Of a DNA stretch of 64,000 nucleotides, positions 34,613 to 47,527 are shown piece after piece. The notes under the pieces were generated by a model. That model saw only the letters and a list, made by a program, of their open reading frames with translations. It searched no databases and had not been told where the DNA came from. Both the position numbers and the translations under genes were made by a program. This stretch comes from Nocardia sp. BMG51109. Its GTDB lineage: Bacteria; Actinomycetota; Actinomycetes; Mycobacteriales; Mycobacteriaceae. How positions within the stretch are numbered: the stretch's first letter is position 1; every line of letters starts with the position of its first letter. The stretch is from positions 7,130,001-7,194,000 of the forward strand of contig NZ_JAFQ01000004.1 in NCBI RefSeq assembly GCF_000526215.1, written 5' to 3'.

Positions 34613-35257
34613 GGTTCCTCCGTCTCATCGTTCATTGCTTAATCTCCCACCGGTAACCCGGCGGTCTGTGCGACCGTACCCACGCAACGTGCCGATTGCG
34701 AACCCACCCCCCAGGTCAGCGCGGGATTCGGGCGGGACACCGGCGGCGCGGGTGCCGCATCGCGCTCGCTCGAGCCGGTTGCGGAAATCCTACCGCCGAA
34801 ATCCCCATCGGCCGCGTGGCCTGCGGTTTTCCGGTGCGCTACAAGGCAAATGACCGATTCGCCGCCGGACCGGAGGCGTTGTAATCCGGTCGTTATCCAG
34901 CGACCTGGACTTTTCTCGATTTCTCGGCGTGTCGCGCATTTTCGGCCCTGCGTGTCGCGTTTTCCGTCGACTGATAGCGGCCACGGCCGCCGCAGTGGGA
35001 GCAACGCACAGGGGCACCGATCGGCCACCCGGAAGGCCCGCTGACAGCGGAAAACACAGGGGTGTAGTTCCGGGACGGCCGGGACCGTCCGGGTCGCGCA
35101 GCGGGCCGAAAACACCGAACGGACCGGTCTCGTTCATCCATTCGGACCGCGACCGAGGACGGACCCGACCGACCGGTGCGGCACGAGCCCGCGTTCGGCT
35201 CCACAGGAGGGCGGTTCGGTTCCGCGAGAAGGCGGTTCGGTTCCGCAAGTGCGAGGT
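34613..35257. other. Long intergenic region between pyrF and mihF
   Basis: No gene is convincing here although several frames are open. In M. tuberculosis this position holds a PPE gene, so a gene may have been gained there or lost here. The right end (from 35191) carries a 21-bp tandem repeat that runs into pyrF. The promoter for mihF should lie near 34620-34700 but I cannot point to it with confidence. Confidence 0.5.
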
Positions 35258-35273
35258 TCAGTTCTGCAGGAAC
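35191..35273. repeat. 21-bp tandem repeat entering the end of pyrF
   Basis: Four imperfect copies of a unit near GCGGTTCGGTTCCGCGAGAA plus one base (35191-35210, 35211-35231, 35232-35252, 35253-35273). The last, most diverged copy covers the final codons and stop of pyrF. Confidence 0.7.
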
Positions 35274-36082
35274 GCGAAGGCGTCGGCGAATTCCTCGGCC
35301 CGCGAACGCAATACGTCCGCCGACGGCCCCGCACCGAGCACCTCGCGGGACACCGACGGCACGACCGCGGCGAGGCTCTCGGCCGGAACGAGCCCGCGCA
35401 CCGATTCCGGGCCACCGCCCTGCGCGCCCACGCCGGGCATCAGGATGGGTCCGTTGAGCCGACCGACGTCCGGCGCCTCGGCGAGGGTGGCGCCGACGAC
35501 CACGCCCACCGAACCGAATTCGGCGCCGGCGTTGCGCGCCGCCGCGTCGTCGACCACGGTCTGCGCCACCGACCGTCCGTCCGCGGTCGTGCCCCGCTGT
35601 AGTTGCGCGCCTTCCGGATTCGAGGTGGCGGCGAGCACGAACACGCCGCCGCCGCTGTCGGCCGCCAGATCCAATGCCGGTGCGAGCGAACCGAATCCGA
35701 GGTACGGCGACACCGTCACCGCATCGCTGCCGAGCGGGCCGTCACCGAGCCACGCCGCGGCGTAGGCGGCCATCGTGGAGCCGATGTCGCCGCGCTTGGC
35801 GTCGGCGAGCACCAGGGTGCCCGACTCCCGCAGCGCGGCGATGGTGTCCTCGAGAACCATGAATCCGCCGGAGCCGTAGGGCTCGAAGAATGCGACCTGC
35901 GGCTTGACCAGGGCGACCCGGCCGGCGAAGGCGTCGACGCAGGTGTCGGCGAATCGCTTCAGGCCGTCGATGTCCGCCGCGAGACCCCAGGCGCGCAACA
36001 GCTGCGGATGCGGATCGATGCCGAGGCATACCGGGCCGTGCTGCCGCATCGCCTGCCGCAGCCGGGCACCGAACGGCGTCAT
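35258..36082 (-). CDS. pyrF: Orotidine-5'-phosphate decarboxylase
   Basis: A 274 aa type 2 OMP decarboxylase, the last step to UMP. The catalytic Lys-Asp network is seen in [13 protein letters not shown], and [11 protein letters not shown] and [12 protein letters not shown] are typical of the actinobacterial form. ATG overlaps the stop of the octapeptide-repeat gene by four bases, so pyrF translation is coupled to it. The last codons (ending FLQN) lie inside a 21-bp repeat copy. Confidence 0.96.
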   Translation of the reverse strand: MTPFGARLRQAMRQHGPVCLGIDPHPQLLRAWGLAADIDGLKRFADTCVDAFAGRVALVKPQVAFFEPYGSGGFMVLEDTIAALRESGTLVLADAKRGDIGSTMAAYAAAWLGDGPLGSDAVTVSPYLGFGSLAPALDLAADSGGGVFVLAATSNPEGAQLQRGTTADGRSVAQTVVDDAAARNAGAEFGSVGVVVGATLAEAPDVGRLNGPILMPGVGAQGGGPESVRGLVPAESLAAVVPSVSREVLGAGPSADVLRSRAEEFADAFAFLQN

Positions 36083-36735
36083 CGAGGAAGCGCGGCGAGC
36101 CGCGGGTCCGGTTCTGCGGCGAGACGGCCCTCCGGGCCGGTGGCGAGTCGGCCCTGCGGGTCGGTGGCGAGCTGCCCCTCCGGGTCGGTGACGAGGTGCT
36201 CCTCCGGGGCGGTGACGAGCTGCCCCTCCGGGTCGGTGACGAGCTGCCCCTCCTGGGCGGTGACGAGGTGACCCTCCGGGTCGGTGACGAGTCCGAGATC
36301 GGGGTCGGCGGCCGCCGCTACATCGGCGGCGTCGAGCCGCGCGTCGAGGTCCCCCGCGAGCCCCACCGCGGCGGATAGGTCCGCGGCCGAGGCCGATCGC
36401 GACTCGGACGCGGCGCCCGATTGCTGCTCCGGGCCCGTGGCGGTGCCGGCCAGCTCACGATGCGCTGCCGCCAGCTCACGATCGATCGCTGCGAGCTCGC
36501 GATCGATGGCGCTCGCCACATCTCCCGGCACCGAATCCGCCTCGGCCGGAGCCGGTTCGCGATCGATGGGCGGAATGGTGCGGAAACCGACGGCGCTGTA
36601 GCCGCCGACCTTCCGCATCGCCCGGATGTCTCCGCCGCCGGGTGCCGCCACGTCGCCACTTCCGATCAGCCGACGCCGGCGTTGCCGCCCGGCACCCACC
36701 GGCCGAGCGCCCGCGCCAATACCGATGGATCCCAC
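36079..36735 (-). CDS. Octapeptide-repeat protein of unknown function in the pyr operon
   Basis: A 218 aa protein I do not recognise, encoded between carB and pyrF. GTG 36735 has AAGGAG six bases upstream, inside the end of carB; a GTG at 36756 is an alternative. Residues 1-25 are glycine- and arginine-rich, 74-97 repeat IDRELAA-like heptads, and 149-214 are eight octapeptides close to LVTDPEGQ. No signal peptide or membrane segment is seen. The stop overlaps the pyrF start (ATGA). The good ribosome binding site, the exact overlap and in-frame repeats support a real gene. Confidence 0.7.
   Translation of the reverse strand: MGSIGIGAGARPVGAGRQRRRRLIGSGDVAAPGGGDIRAMRKVGGYSAVGFRTIPPIDREPAPAEADSVPGDVASAIDRELAAIDRELAAAHRELAGTATGPEQQSGAASESRSASAADLSAAVGLAGDLDARLDAADVAAAADPDLGLVTDPEGHLVTAQEGQLVTDPEGQLVTAPEEHLVTDPEGQLATDPQGRLATGPEGRLAAEPDPRLAALPR
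36088..36291 (-). repeat. In-frame 24-bp (octapeptide) repeats
   Basis: Eight tandem copies of a 24-base unit encoding LVTDPEGQ with drift toward LATGPEGR at the C-terminus. Leucine is nearly invariant, valine/alanine and threonine alternate little, and D-P-E-G forms a likely turn, which would suit a beta-solenoid or hairpin stack. Confidence 0.85.
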
Positions 36736-36748
36736 CGCTGTCTCCTTC

Positions 36749-40134
<3,386 letters not shown>

Positions 40135-40135
<1 letters not shown>

Positions 40136-41286
40136 CAGGCTTTCTCCTCCATCAGGCCGGCAAAGCGGTCGAACAAGTAGGCGGCATCGTGCGGACCCGC
40201 CGCGGCCTCCGGGTGGTACTGCACGGAGAACGCTTTGATGGTCTTGCCGTCGACCAGCTGCACGCCCTCGACCGTGCCGTCGTTCGCGCAGGTGTGGCTG
40301 ACCTCCGCGGTGCCGAACGGCGTGTCGAAGCGCTGCCCGGCCTCGCCCTCCAGCGCGAACCCGTGGTTCTGGGCGGTGATCGAGATCTGCCCGGTGGTGT
40401 GATCGACGACCGGCACGTTGATCCCGCGGTGCCCGAACTTCATCTTGTAGGTGCCCAGACCCAGTGCGCGGCCGAGGATCTGGTTGCCGAAGCAGATCCC
40501 GAACAGCGGGATCCCCTCGCCCAGAACAGATTTCGTGAGGCTCACGGCGTCGTCCTGAGTGGCCGGATCGCCGGGGCCGTTGGAGAGGAACACCCCGTCG
40601 GGCCTCAGTTCCTTGATCCGGTCGAGCGTGACGCTCTCGGGCACCACGTGCACCCGGATACCCCGCTGAGCGAACATCCGCGGGGTGTTGGTCTTGATGC
40701 CGAGGTCGACCGCGACCACGGTGAACCGGTGCTCGCCCTCGGGTTCGAGCGTGTAGACGTCGTCGGTGCTCACCTCGCCCGCCAGGTTCGCGCCCAGCAT
40801 CGACGGCTGGCCGTTCACCCGCGCCAGCAGCTCCTCGACCGGCGCGGCGGCCGGCTCGCCGGAGAAGATTCCCGCCTTCATCGAGCCCCGGGTGCGCAGG
40901 TGGCGGACCAGCGCGCGGGTGTCGATGCCCGCGATGCCGACCACGCCGCGCCGCTCCAGCGCGTCCTGCAGCGTGGTGGTGGCCCGCCAGTTCGACGCCC
41001 GGCGCGCGGGGTCGCGCACCGCGTACCCGGCCACCCAGATCTTCCCGGACTCGTCGTCCTCGTCGTTCCACCCGGTGTTGCCGATCTGCGGGGCCGTGGC
41101 CACCACGATCTGCCGGTGATAGCTCGGGTCGGTCAGGGTTTCCTGGTAGCCCGTCATCGCGGTGCAGAACACCGCCTCACCCAGCGTCTCCCCCGCGGCG
41201 CCGAACGACGAGCCGCGGAATACCCGGCCGTCCTCCAGCACCATCACGGCGCTTCCGCTCGCGAGCCCGCCCTGGCCGCTGCTCAT
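40135..41286 (-). CDS. carA: Carbamoyl-phosphate synthase small subunit
   Basis: A 383 aa glutamine amidotransferase subunit delivering ammonia to CarB. The N-terminal CPSase domain ([31 protein letters not shown]) is followed by a class I glutaminase domain with the nucleophile in [13 protein letters not shown] and the His-Glu pair in SVQYHPEA. The ATG at 41286 overlaps the stop of the upstream membrane-protein gene, as in mycobacterial pyr operons. Confidence 0.97.
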
Positions 41287-41792
41287 GTTTCGTCGTCTCC
41301 CGTCGTCGTGCCGGCCGGTCCCGCCGTCCAGGCCGGATACACCGTCTTGTCGTCGCCGCGGAATCCGGTGTCCACCTCGGTCCCGGTCGGCAACGTCCAG
41401 CGAATTACCAGCACACCATCTTCCGTCATCACCTTGCCCGCGTGCCCGCGCTCGGTGCGCACCACCGAGATGGACTCCTGCGGAATCCAGATCGCCGCCG
41501 ACCCCTGACGTTCGAGCAGGATGCCGCGCTCGAACCGGGTGAGTTCCGCGGTGGCCCGGAAACCCAGGTCGCCCACCGTGATCCGCTGAATCCAGCTGGG
41601 CGCCAGCGTGCTGCCCAGGTAGAGCCCGCTGGTGGGTTCCAGCAGCTGCGCGCCCAGGTCCGCGGGCACCGGCGGCAGCTCCCCGATCGAGGACGCCTGC
41701 CGGCGCGCCCGCTTCCGCCAGGCCCGGTACATCAGCCACAGGCACAGCAGGAACAGCACGAACAGCGCCAGCACCCACAGTGTTCGCTCCAT
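41283..41792 (-). CDS. Rv1382-like single-pass membrane protein
   Basis: A 169 aa protein with one N-terminal transmembrane helix (residues about 5-22) followed by a basic stop and a soluble domain with a PH-like beta pattern ([37 protein letters not shown]). It occupies the same place between pyrC and carA as Rv1382 in M. tuberculosis. Its ATG directly follows the pyrC stop on the other side and its stop overlaps carA. Its role in the pyrimidine operon is unknown. Confidence 0.85.
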   Translation of the reverse strand: MERTLWVLALFVLFLLCLWLMYRAWRKRARRQASSIGELPPVPADLGAQLLEPTSGLYLGSTLAPSWIQRITVGDLGFRATAELTRFERGILLERQGSAAIWIPQESISVVRTERGHAGKVMTEDGVLVIRWTLPTGTEVDTGFRGDDKTVYPAWTAGPAGTTTGDDET

Positions 41793-43106
41793 CTACGCTC
41801 TCCCCACCTGCCGGGCCGAGAACCCGTCGATCACCGAGCCGTCGCGGACGGTCGCCCGTCCGCGCAGGAACGTCGCCGTCACCCGCGCGGGCAGGGCCAT
41901 CGCCTCGTACGGCGTGTTGTTCGCGATGCTCGCGAGCTCCCTCGCCCGCACCGTCCACGACGCGTCCGGGTCGACCAGCACCAGATTCGCCGGCTCGCCG
42001 ACCGCCAGCGGCCGGCCCTGATCGTCGAGCCCGGCGATCCGGGCCGGATGCTCGCTCATCACCCGCGCGACCCCGCGCCAGTCCAGCAGCCCGGACTCGA
42101 CCATCGTCCGCACCACGATCGACAGCGCCGTCTGCAGGCCGAGCATTCCGGGCCGGGCCGCGGCGAACTCGCAGCACTTCTCCTGCTCGGCGTGCGGCGC
42201 GTGATCGGTTGCCACGCAGTCGATCACACCGTCGGCCAGCGCACGGCGCAGCGCGACCGCGTCGGATGCCTCGCGCAGCGGCGGGTTCACCCGGTTCACC
42301 GCGTCGTAGGTCTCCAGCCGCGAATCGTCCAGCAGCAGGTGGTGCGGCGTGACCTCGGCGGTGACCGAAATCCCCTGCCCCTTGGCCCATTTCAGCAACT
42401 CGACGGTGCCCGCCGTGGAGGCGTGGCAGATGTGCACGCGCGCACCGGCATCGCGGGCCAGCAGCGCGTCGCGGGCGACGATCGACTCCTCCGCTGCGCG
42501 CGGCCAGCCCGACAGCCCGAGCCGGGCCGCGGTCGGGCCCTCGTGCGCGACGGCGCCCTCGGTCAGGCGCGGCTCCTCCGCGTGCTGGGCGATCAGCACG
42601 CCGAGCGAGCGGGAGTATTCCAGCGCGCGGCGCATGATCAGCGGATCGTCGACGCAGTGGCCGTCGTCGGAGAACATCCGCACCCCGGCCTCGCCCGCGG
42701 CCATGGTCCCCATCTCGGCCAGCTGCTTACCCGCCAGGCCGACGGTGACCGCACCGACCGGGTACACGTCGACCAGGCCGACCTCCTGGCCGCGCCGCCA
42801 CACGTGGTCGGTGACCACGGCGGTGTCGGCGACCGGATCGGTGTTGGCCATCGCGAACACGGCGGTGAATCCGCCGAGAGCCGCTGCGGCCGAACCGCTT
42901 TCGATGGTCTCGGTGTCTTCGCGGCCGGGCTCGCGCAGGTGCGTGTGCAGATCGACGAAGCCGGGCAGCAGGATCTGCCCCGACCCGTCGACGGTCTCGG
43001 CGTCGACGATGCCCAGATCCGTTCCGATCTCCCGGATCTCACCGTCGGCCAGCAGCACGTCGACCGGGTCGCCCGCGCCGTACAGCCGGACGTTCTTGAT
43101 CAGCAT
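41793..43106 (-). CDS. pyrC: Dihydroorotase
   Basis: A 437 aa class I dihydroorotase closing carbamoyl aspartate to dihydroorotate. Zinc-binding residues are visible in [13 protein letters not shown], and later in ICHASTAGT and [13 protein letters not shown]; the catalytic aspartate is in the last. It starts at an ATG overlapping the pyrB stop by one base. Third gene of the pyr operon. Confidence 0.97.
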   Translation of the reverse strand: MLIKNVRLYGAGDPVDVLLADGEIREIGTDLGIVDAETVDGSGQILLPGFVDLHTHLREPGREDTETIESGSAAAALGGFTAVFAMANTDPVADTAVVTDHVWRRGQEVGLVDVYPVGAVTVGLAGKQLAEMGTMAAGEAGVRMFSDDGHCVDDPLIMRRALEYSRSLGVLIAQHAEEPRLTEGAVAHEGPTAARLGLSGWPRAAEESIVARDALLARDAGARVHICHASTAGTVELLKWAKGQGISVTAEVTPHHLLLDDSRLETYDAVNRVNPPLREASDAVALRRALADGVIDCVATDHAPHAEQEKCCEFAAARPGMLGLQTALSIVVRTMVESGLLDWRGVARVMSEHPARIAGLDDQGRPLAVGEPANLVLVDPDASWTVRARELASIANNTPYEAMALPARVTATFLRGRATVRDGSVIDGFSARQVGRA

Positions 43107-44071
43107 CAGTTCACCGCCTCCCCGGCTCCGATCAGCAGGCGGAACAGCACCGCCATCCGCATGTGCACGCCGTTGGTCACCTGTTGCAGCACAGCGGCTT
43201 TCGGCGAGTCGGCCACCGACGCCGCGATCTCCATGCCGCGCAGCATCGGCCCCGGATGCAGCACCACCGCGTGCTCGTCCAGCAACGCCATCCGCCGCTC
43301 GTTCAGCCCGTAGTGGACCGAGTACTCACGCGCGGACGGGAAGAACCCGCCGTTCATCCGTTCGGCCTGCACGCGCAGCATCATCACCGCATCGGCGCCG
43401 GGCAACTCGGCATCCAGCGAGTGCGACACCCGCACCGGCCAGCCGTCCACGCCGACCGGAACCAGCGTGCGCGGCGCCACCAGCACCACCTCGGCGCCGA
43501 GGATGTGCAGCAGGAACGCATTCGAGCGCGCGACCCGGCTGTGCAGGATGTCACCCACGATCACCACCCGCTTGCCGTCCAGCGTACCGAGCCGTTGCCG
43601 CAACGTCAGGGCATCCAGCAGGGCCTGCGTCGGATGTTCGTGCATACCGTCGCCGGCGTTGATCACCGCCGGGCCGGTGCCCGCGAAACCCGCTGCGCCG
43701 GTGCCCATTTCACCGAACCAGCGGGCGATCTGGTGGGCCGCGCCGGAGGCCGGGTGCCGCACGATCAGCGCGTCCGCGCCGGCGGCGTGCAGGGTCAGCG
43801 CGGTGTCGCGCAGCGATTCGCCCTTCGACACCGACGAGCTCGACGCGCTCACGTTGATCACATCGGCGCTCATCCACTTGCCGGCCACCTCGAACGACAC
43901 CCGAGTGCGGGTGGAGTTCTCGAAGAACACCGTCATCACGGTGCGGCCGCGCAGCGTCGGCAGCTTGCGCACCTCGCGGCCGAGCAGCGCCTGTTCGAAG
44001 CGCTCCGCGTCGTCCAGCAGTTCGGTCGCCGCGGCGCGATCCAGGTCGGTGACCGACAGCAGATGCCTCAC
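43106..44071 (-). CDS. pyrB: Aspartate carbamoyltransferase
   Basis: A 321 aa catalytic chain of aspartate transcarbamylase. The carbamoyl-phosphate site is clear ([13 protein letters not shown]) with [22 protein letters not shown] and HPGPMLRG. I chose the GTG giving [10 protein letters not shown] because relatives begin [10 protein letters not shown]; an ATG 24 bases further up would add eight arginine/glycine-rich residues. No regulatory chain (PyrI) is present, as expected for this group. Confidence 0.95.
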   Translation of the reverse strand: MRHLLSVTDLDRAAATELLDDAERFEQALLGREVRKLPTLRGRTVMTVFFENSTRTRVSFEVAGKWMSADVINVSASSSSVSKGESLRDTALTLHAAGADALIVRHPASGAAHQIARWFGEMGTGAAGFAGTGPAVINAGDGMHEHPTQALLDALTLRQRLGTLDGKRVVIVGDILHSRVARSNAFLLHILGAEVVLVAPRTLVPVGVDGWPVRVSHSLDAELPGADAVMMLRVQAERMNGGFFPSAREYSVHYGLNERRMALLDEHAVVLHPGPMLRGMEIAASVADSPKAAVLQQVTNGVHMRMAVLFRLLIGAGEAVN

Positions 44072-44126
44072 GCGGCCACCCCGCCCTCGCCGCATGCCGC
44101 CACCCGGGCGGCCGCGCCCCGCCTGC

Positions 44127-44789
44127 TCACTGCTCGTCTCCCTGATGCAGGTACACGCCGTCGCGGCCGTCGTGTTCGGTCAACAGCACGGAGATGTCCT
44201 CACTGCGGGAGGTGGGCACGTTCTTGCCGACATAATCGGCCCGGATGGGCAGTTCGCGGTGGCCGCGGTCGATCAGCACCGCCAGCTGAACCGCGCGCGG
44301 GCGGCCGAGATCGCGCAGGCCGTCCAGCGCCGACCGCACGCTGCGGCCGGAGAACAGCACGTCGTCGACCAGCACCACCAGCGCGTCCTCGATGCCGCCC
44401 TCGGGCACCGAGGTGCGCTCCAGCGGCCGGTGCGGCCGGTTGCGCAGATCGTCCCGGTACAGCGTGATGTCCAGCGAGCCCACGGCCGGGCGCACACCCG
44501 CGAACTCCTCGACCCGCTCGGCCAGCCGGACCGCGAGAGTCGTTCCGCGAGTGGGGATTCCGATCAATACCACACGCGGTGCGGCCGGATCGCCGGAGTC
44601 GAGTGCGGTCTTCTCGATGATCTGGTGCGCCATCCGCGCGATGGTCCGGCCGACGTCGCGGGCCGACAGCAGTTCGCGCCCGGCCCGAACCCATTCGGGA
44701 TCGTGCCGCTGCGAATATTCGGCAGCGCTCGACCTGGCCGTACCGCCTTCGGGCCCGACCCGGCCACCGCGGTCTTCGGACACAGCCAC
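44127..44789 (-). CDS. pyrR: PyrR regulator / uracil phosphoribosyltransferase
   Basis: A 220 aa PyrR: an RNA-binding regulator of the pyr operon with weak uracil phosphoribosyltransferase activity. The PRPP-binding loop is [18 protein letters not shown] and the substrate region reads [13 protein letters not shown]. It has an N-terminal extension of about 25 residues compared with Bacillus PyrR. GTG 44789 follows AAGGAGG by five bases, an ideal site; a second GTG at 44783 is possible. The PyrR-binding loop lies directly upstream, indicating autoregulation. Confidence 0.95.
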   Translation of the reverse strand: MAVSEDRGGRVGPEGGTARSSAAEYSQRHDPEWVRAGRELLSARDVGRTIARMAHQIIEKTALDSGDPAAPRVVLIGIPTRGTTLAVRLAERVEEFAGVRPAVGSLDITLYRDDLRNRPHRPLERTSVPEGGIEDALVVLVDDVLFSGRSVRSALDGLRDLGRPRAVQLAVLIDRGHRELPIRADYVGKNVPTSRSEDISVLLTEHDGRDGVYLHQGDEQ

Positions 44790-44794
44790 GCCGA

Positions 44795-44830
44795 CCTCCT
44801 TCCCCGCCTCGCCGGACGGTCCGTTAAAGG
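44795..44830 (-). promoter_or_regulatory. PyrR-binding RNA loop next to the pyrR ribosome binding site
   Basis: On the minus strand the leader reads TCCGGCGAGGC (44816-44806), a full match to the core UCCNGNGAGGY of the PyrR-binding loop, within CCTTTAACGGACC sequence upstream and directly followed by AAGGAGG (44801-44795), the pyrR ribosome binding site. Binding of PyrR-UMP here should block translation initiation, as reported for the pyr operon of Mycobacterium smegmatis. Confidence 0.8.
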
Positions 44831-44847
44831 ATGTCTTTCGAGCGCCG

Positions 44848-44853
44848 AGCCTA
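44848..44853 (-). promoter_or_regulatory. Probable -10 box of the pyr operon
   Basis: TAGGCT on the minus strand, a common actinobacterial -10 sequence. It would start the mRNA near 44840, giving a leader of about 50 bases just long enough for the PyrR loop and ribosome binding site. No matching -35 is evident. Confidence 0.45.
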
Positions 44854-45000
44854 GCAGCGCGCCCGCAAACGCCCGGCATCGGGGGTCGGGCTGTGAGCGC
44901 CGCCACCTGCACGGATACCTACGCGCCGCGCCGCCGGCGGAGGCCACCGCGCCCGCCGCGCGCCGAGCACCGAAAATATGCCTCCCGGCGGCCGGAATGC

Positions 45001-45012
45001 GAACAATCGTTC
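45001..45012. promoter_or_regulatory. Weak LexA-like half-sites (GAAC-N4-GTTC)
   Basis: GAACAATCGTTC upstream of the alpha/beta hydrolase has the inner core of the LexA box but not the outer bases. About one such core is expected by chance in a window of this size, so this is only a candidate. Confidence 0.2.
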
Positions 45013-45044
45013 ATACGGCGTATATCGAAACTGGAACGTGTGTC

Positions 45045-45926
45045 ATGCTCGTTGTCGTGAGCAACGAAGCCGACTTCTCCGAACCGCGCCGACTCACCTT
45101 CCGCGGCCAGGGTGGCATCCGGCTCGCCGGCGAGAGCTGGGGCCCCGACGACGGCCCGCTCGCGGTGTTCCTGCACGGCGGCGGGCAGACCCGGCACTCC
45201 TGGAAGGACTCCGGCGCCGCACTGGCGAAGGTCGGGTTGCGCGCGATCCTGCTGGACGCGCGGGGGCACGGCGAGAGCGACTGGGCCGCGGACGGCGACT
45301 ACACCCGCGAGGCCATGACCGCCGACCTGCTCGGCATCCTCGCCGAACTCGGCCGGCCCACGATCCTGGTCGGCGCCAGCATGGGCGGCCTGACCAGCCT
45401 GCTGGCGACCGCTCGGCCCGGGCACGAACTGGTCGCGGGTCTCGTACTCGTCGACGTGGTACCGCGGCCGGAGCACAAGGGCGTGGCGCGCGTATTGAAG
45501 TTCCTGGGCGGCCACCCCGAAGGCTTCGCGACCCTCGACGAAGCGGCCGACGCGGTCGCCGAGTACCTGCCGCACCGCACCCGGCCGCGCACGACCGACG
45601 GACTGCGCCGCAACCTGCGGCAGCGCGCCGACGGCCGCTGGTACTGGCACTGGGATCCGGCGATGATGTCCGGCCGCGGCGAGGATATCGAATTGCACAC
45701 CGCGGTGCTGGAGGAGGCCGCGCGGCAGCTGACGATCCCCACGCTGCTGGTGCGCGGGCGGCTGTCGGACGTCGTCAGCGAGCAGGGAGTGGCCGAGTTC
45801 CGGCAGCTGGTCCCCCATCTCGAGTACGTCGAGATCCGCGGTGCCGCCCATACCGCCGCGAGCGACGTCAACGACGCGTTCTCCGATGCCGTCGTCGATT
45901 TCGTGCGCGCCCATCTGCCCTCCTGA
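45045..45926 (+). CDS. Alpha/beta hydrolase
   Basis: A 293 aa alpha/beta-fold hydrolase with all parts of the triad region: oxyanion strand AVFLHGGGQTRHSW, DARGHGESDW, nucleophile elbow VGASMGGL with serine, LVRGRLSDVVSEQG holding the acid, and the histidine in GAAHTA. The proteins of this group include epoxide hydrolases and esterases; substrate unknown. ATG 45045 or GTG 45057 could be the start. It is divergent from the pyr operon. Confidence 0.88.
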   Translation: MLVVVSNEADFSEPRRLTFRGQGGIRLAGESWGPDDGPLAVFLHGGGQTRHSWKDSGAALAKVGLRAILLDARGHGESDWAADGDYTREAMTADLLGILAELGRPTILVGASMGGLTSLLATARPGHELVAGLVLVDVVPRPEHKGVARVLKFLGGHPEGFATLDEAADAVAEYLPHRTRPRTTDGLRRNLRQRADGRWYWHWDPAMMSGRGEDIELHTAVLEEAARQLTIPTLLVRGRLSDVVSEQGVAEFRQLVPHLEYVEIRGAAHTAASDVNDAFSDAVVDFVRAHLPS

Positions 45927-46183
45927 CGATCCCGCCGTACCCGGATGCCGTCTACTACCGGGCCGATCCGGACCGCATCGGCTCCTCGGCCAGACTGTTG
46001 CGGACCTTCTTCTACTTCGGCGCCATCGGTTCGGCGGCCGTCGGCGGCACCTTCCTGTCGGACGGTACGGGCGCGACCGGACTACACCACCTGGCCCTGT
46101 TCATGCTCGTCGCCGCCGCGCTGTTCCTGGTGCTCACCGTCACCGACCGCTCGCTGAGCCGGACGGCGGCACGCGGCGCGTGA
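45923..46183 (+). CDS. Small two-helix membrane protein
   Basis: An 86-codon frame whose only start near the N-terminus is a CTG overlapping the hydrolase stop (CTGA). It would read MTIPPYPDAVYYRADPDRIG, then two hydrophobic segments (YFGAIGSAAVGGTFL and LALFMLVAAALFLVLTV), ending with a short basic tail. A TTG at 45998 would give a shorter protein. The hydrophobic pattern is protein-like, but the rare start leaves doubt. No family recognised. Confidence 0.45.
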   Translation: MTIPPYPDAVYYRADPDRIGSSARLLRTFFYFGAIGSAAVGGTFLSDGTGATGLHHLALFMLVAAALFLVLTVTDRSLSRTAARGA

Positions 46184-46279
46184 CCGGCGGGGGCGGGCCG
46201 GACTCCGGCTCGGCCGGACTATGAACTGCGCCAGGTGTTGTCGCATTTGCTCGCACGCGTTTCGGTTTCCCATCGACTA

Positions 46280-46299
46280 ATTAAGCAATATCGCTTAAT
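46280..46299 (+). promoter_or_regulatory. Inverted-repeat operator before the KshA-like gene
   Basis: A perfect repeat ATTAAGC-N6-GCTTAAT lies nine bases before the ATG of the Rieske oxygenase gene in an AT-rich island of otherwise GC-rich sequence. It has the size of a TetR-family operator and probably overlaps the promoter. It does not match the KstR consensus as I know it. The TetR gene at 48273-48923 is a candidate binder. Confidence 0.6.
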
Positions 46300-46308
46300 C
46301 TCGAGGCC

Positions 46309-47433
46309 ATGACCGCAGACGTGGACGTCCGTCAGATCGACGTCGGACCCGATCCCACCCGGTATGCGCGCGGGTGGCATTGCCTGGGGCTCGCGGACGC
46401 GTTCCGCGACGGCCGGCCGCACGCGGTCGAGGCGTTCGGCACCAAGCTCGTCGTCTGGGCCGACGGCGGCGGCGCACTGCGGGTGCTCGACGCCTACTGC
46501 CGGCACATGGGTGCCGATCTGTCGCGGGGCAGCGTCCGGGGGGACGCCCTGGCCTGTCCGTTCCACGACTGGCGGTGGGGAGGAGACGGCAGGTGCACAC
46601 TGGTGCCGTACGCCCGGCGGACACCGAAACTGGCGCGCACCCGCGCGTGGATCACCGCCGAGGAGAATTTGCAGCTGTTCGTCTGGAACGATCCGGAAGG
46701 CAACCCGCCCCCGCCGGAGGTGGCGATCCCGCACATCGAGGGGATCGGCACCGACCGATGGAGTTCCTGGACGTGGGATTCGGTACTCATCGAGGGGTCG
46801 CACTGCCGGGAGATCATCGACAACAACGTCGATATGGCGCACTTCTTCTATATCCACGGCGCCTACCCCGTCTACTTCAAGAACGTCCTGGACGGGCACG
46901 TCGCGACGCAGTTCATGCATTCCGAACCGCGCCCGGACATCCAGAAGGTCGACGACGCGCTGCTGCGCTCCGAGGCGTCCTACTACGGGCCGGCCTACAT
47001 GATCAATTACCTGCACAACGACTTCGCCGGGACGACGATCGAGGTCGTGCTGATCAACTGCCACTATCCCGTGACGCACGATTCGTTCGTCCTGCAATGG
47101 GGTGTCAGCGTGCAGAGCATCCCGGGCATGGCTCCGGAGGCCGCCGAGAAGCTCGCGGCGGCCTTCTCCCGTAATTTCGCCACCGGCTTCCTCCAGGACG
47201 TCGAGGTCTGGAAGAACAAGACCCGCATCGACAATCCACTGCTCACCGCCGAGGACGGTCCGGTGTATCAGCAACGGCGCTGGTACGAGCAGTTCTACGT
47301 CGACGTCGCCGACGTCACCCCCGAGATGACGGCGCGGTTCGAATGCGAGGTCGATACCCGCCACGCGCACGGCGAATGGGCCAAGGAGGTCGCCGCGAAT
47401 CTCGCACGGGCCGAACGGGTCACGAGCGACTGA
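46309..47433 (+). CDS. Rieske oxygenase, 3-ketosteroid 9-alpha-hydroxylase (KshA)-like
   Basis: A 374 aa Rieske non-haem iron oxygenase. The Rieske cluster ligands are C64-x-H66 in YCRHMGAD and C83-x2-H86 in CPFHDW. The mononuclear iron site is in DNNVDMAHFFYIH (H178 and H183, with N/D just before). The segment MAHFFYIHGAYPVYFKNVLDG and SEASYYGPAYMINYL closely resemble KshA, which with reductase KshB opens the steroid nucleus. No kshB is nearby. Rhodococcus and Nocardia carry several KshA copies with different steroid preference, so the exact substrate is open. Confidence 0.85.
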   Translation: MTADVDVRQIDVGPDPTRYARGWHCLGLADAFRDGRPHAVEAFGTKLVVWADGGGALRVLDAYCRHMGADLSRGSVRGDALACPFHDWRWGGDGRCTLVPYARRTPKLARTRAWITAEENLQLFVWNDPEGNPPPPEVAIPHIEGIGTDRWSSWTWDSVLIEGSHCREIIDNNVDMAHFFYIHGAYPVYFKNVLDGHVATQFMHSEPRPDIQKVDDALLRSEASYYGPAYMINYLHNDFAGTTIEVVLINCHYPVTHDSFVLQWGVSVQSIPGMAPEAAEKLAAAFSRNFATGFLQDVEVWKNKTRIDNPLLTAEDGPVYQQRRWYEQFYVDVADVTPEMTARFECEVDTRHAHGEWAKEVAANLARAERVTSD

Positions 47434-47527
47434 GTTCCGGCTCCGCGCCCCATCGCGCGGCACCGACCGCGCCGCGGCGAGGCCGCCCGCGCGCAGACTC
47501 CCCCGAAAGCGAAGCCGTGGAGGCGAA

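Noticed and set aside
34639..35115. 158-codon minus-strand frame between mihF and pyrF
   Set aside because: Cysteine/arginine-rich without domain, no ribosome binding site.
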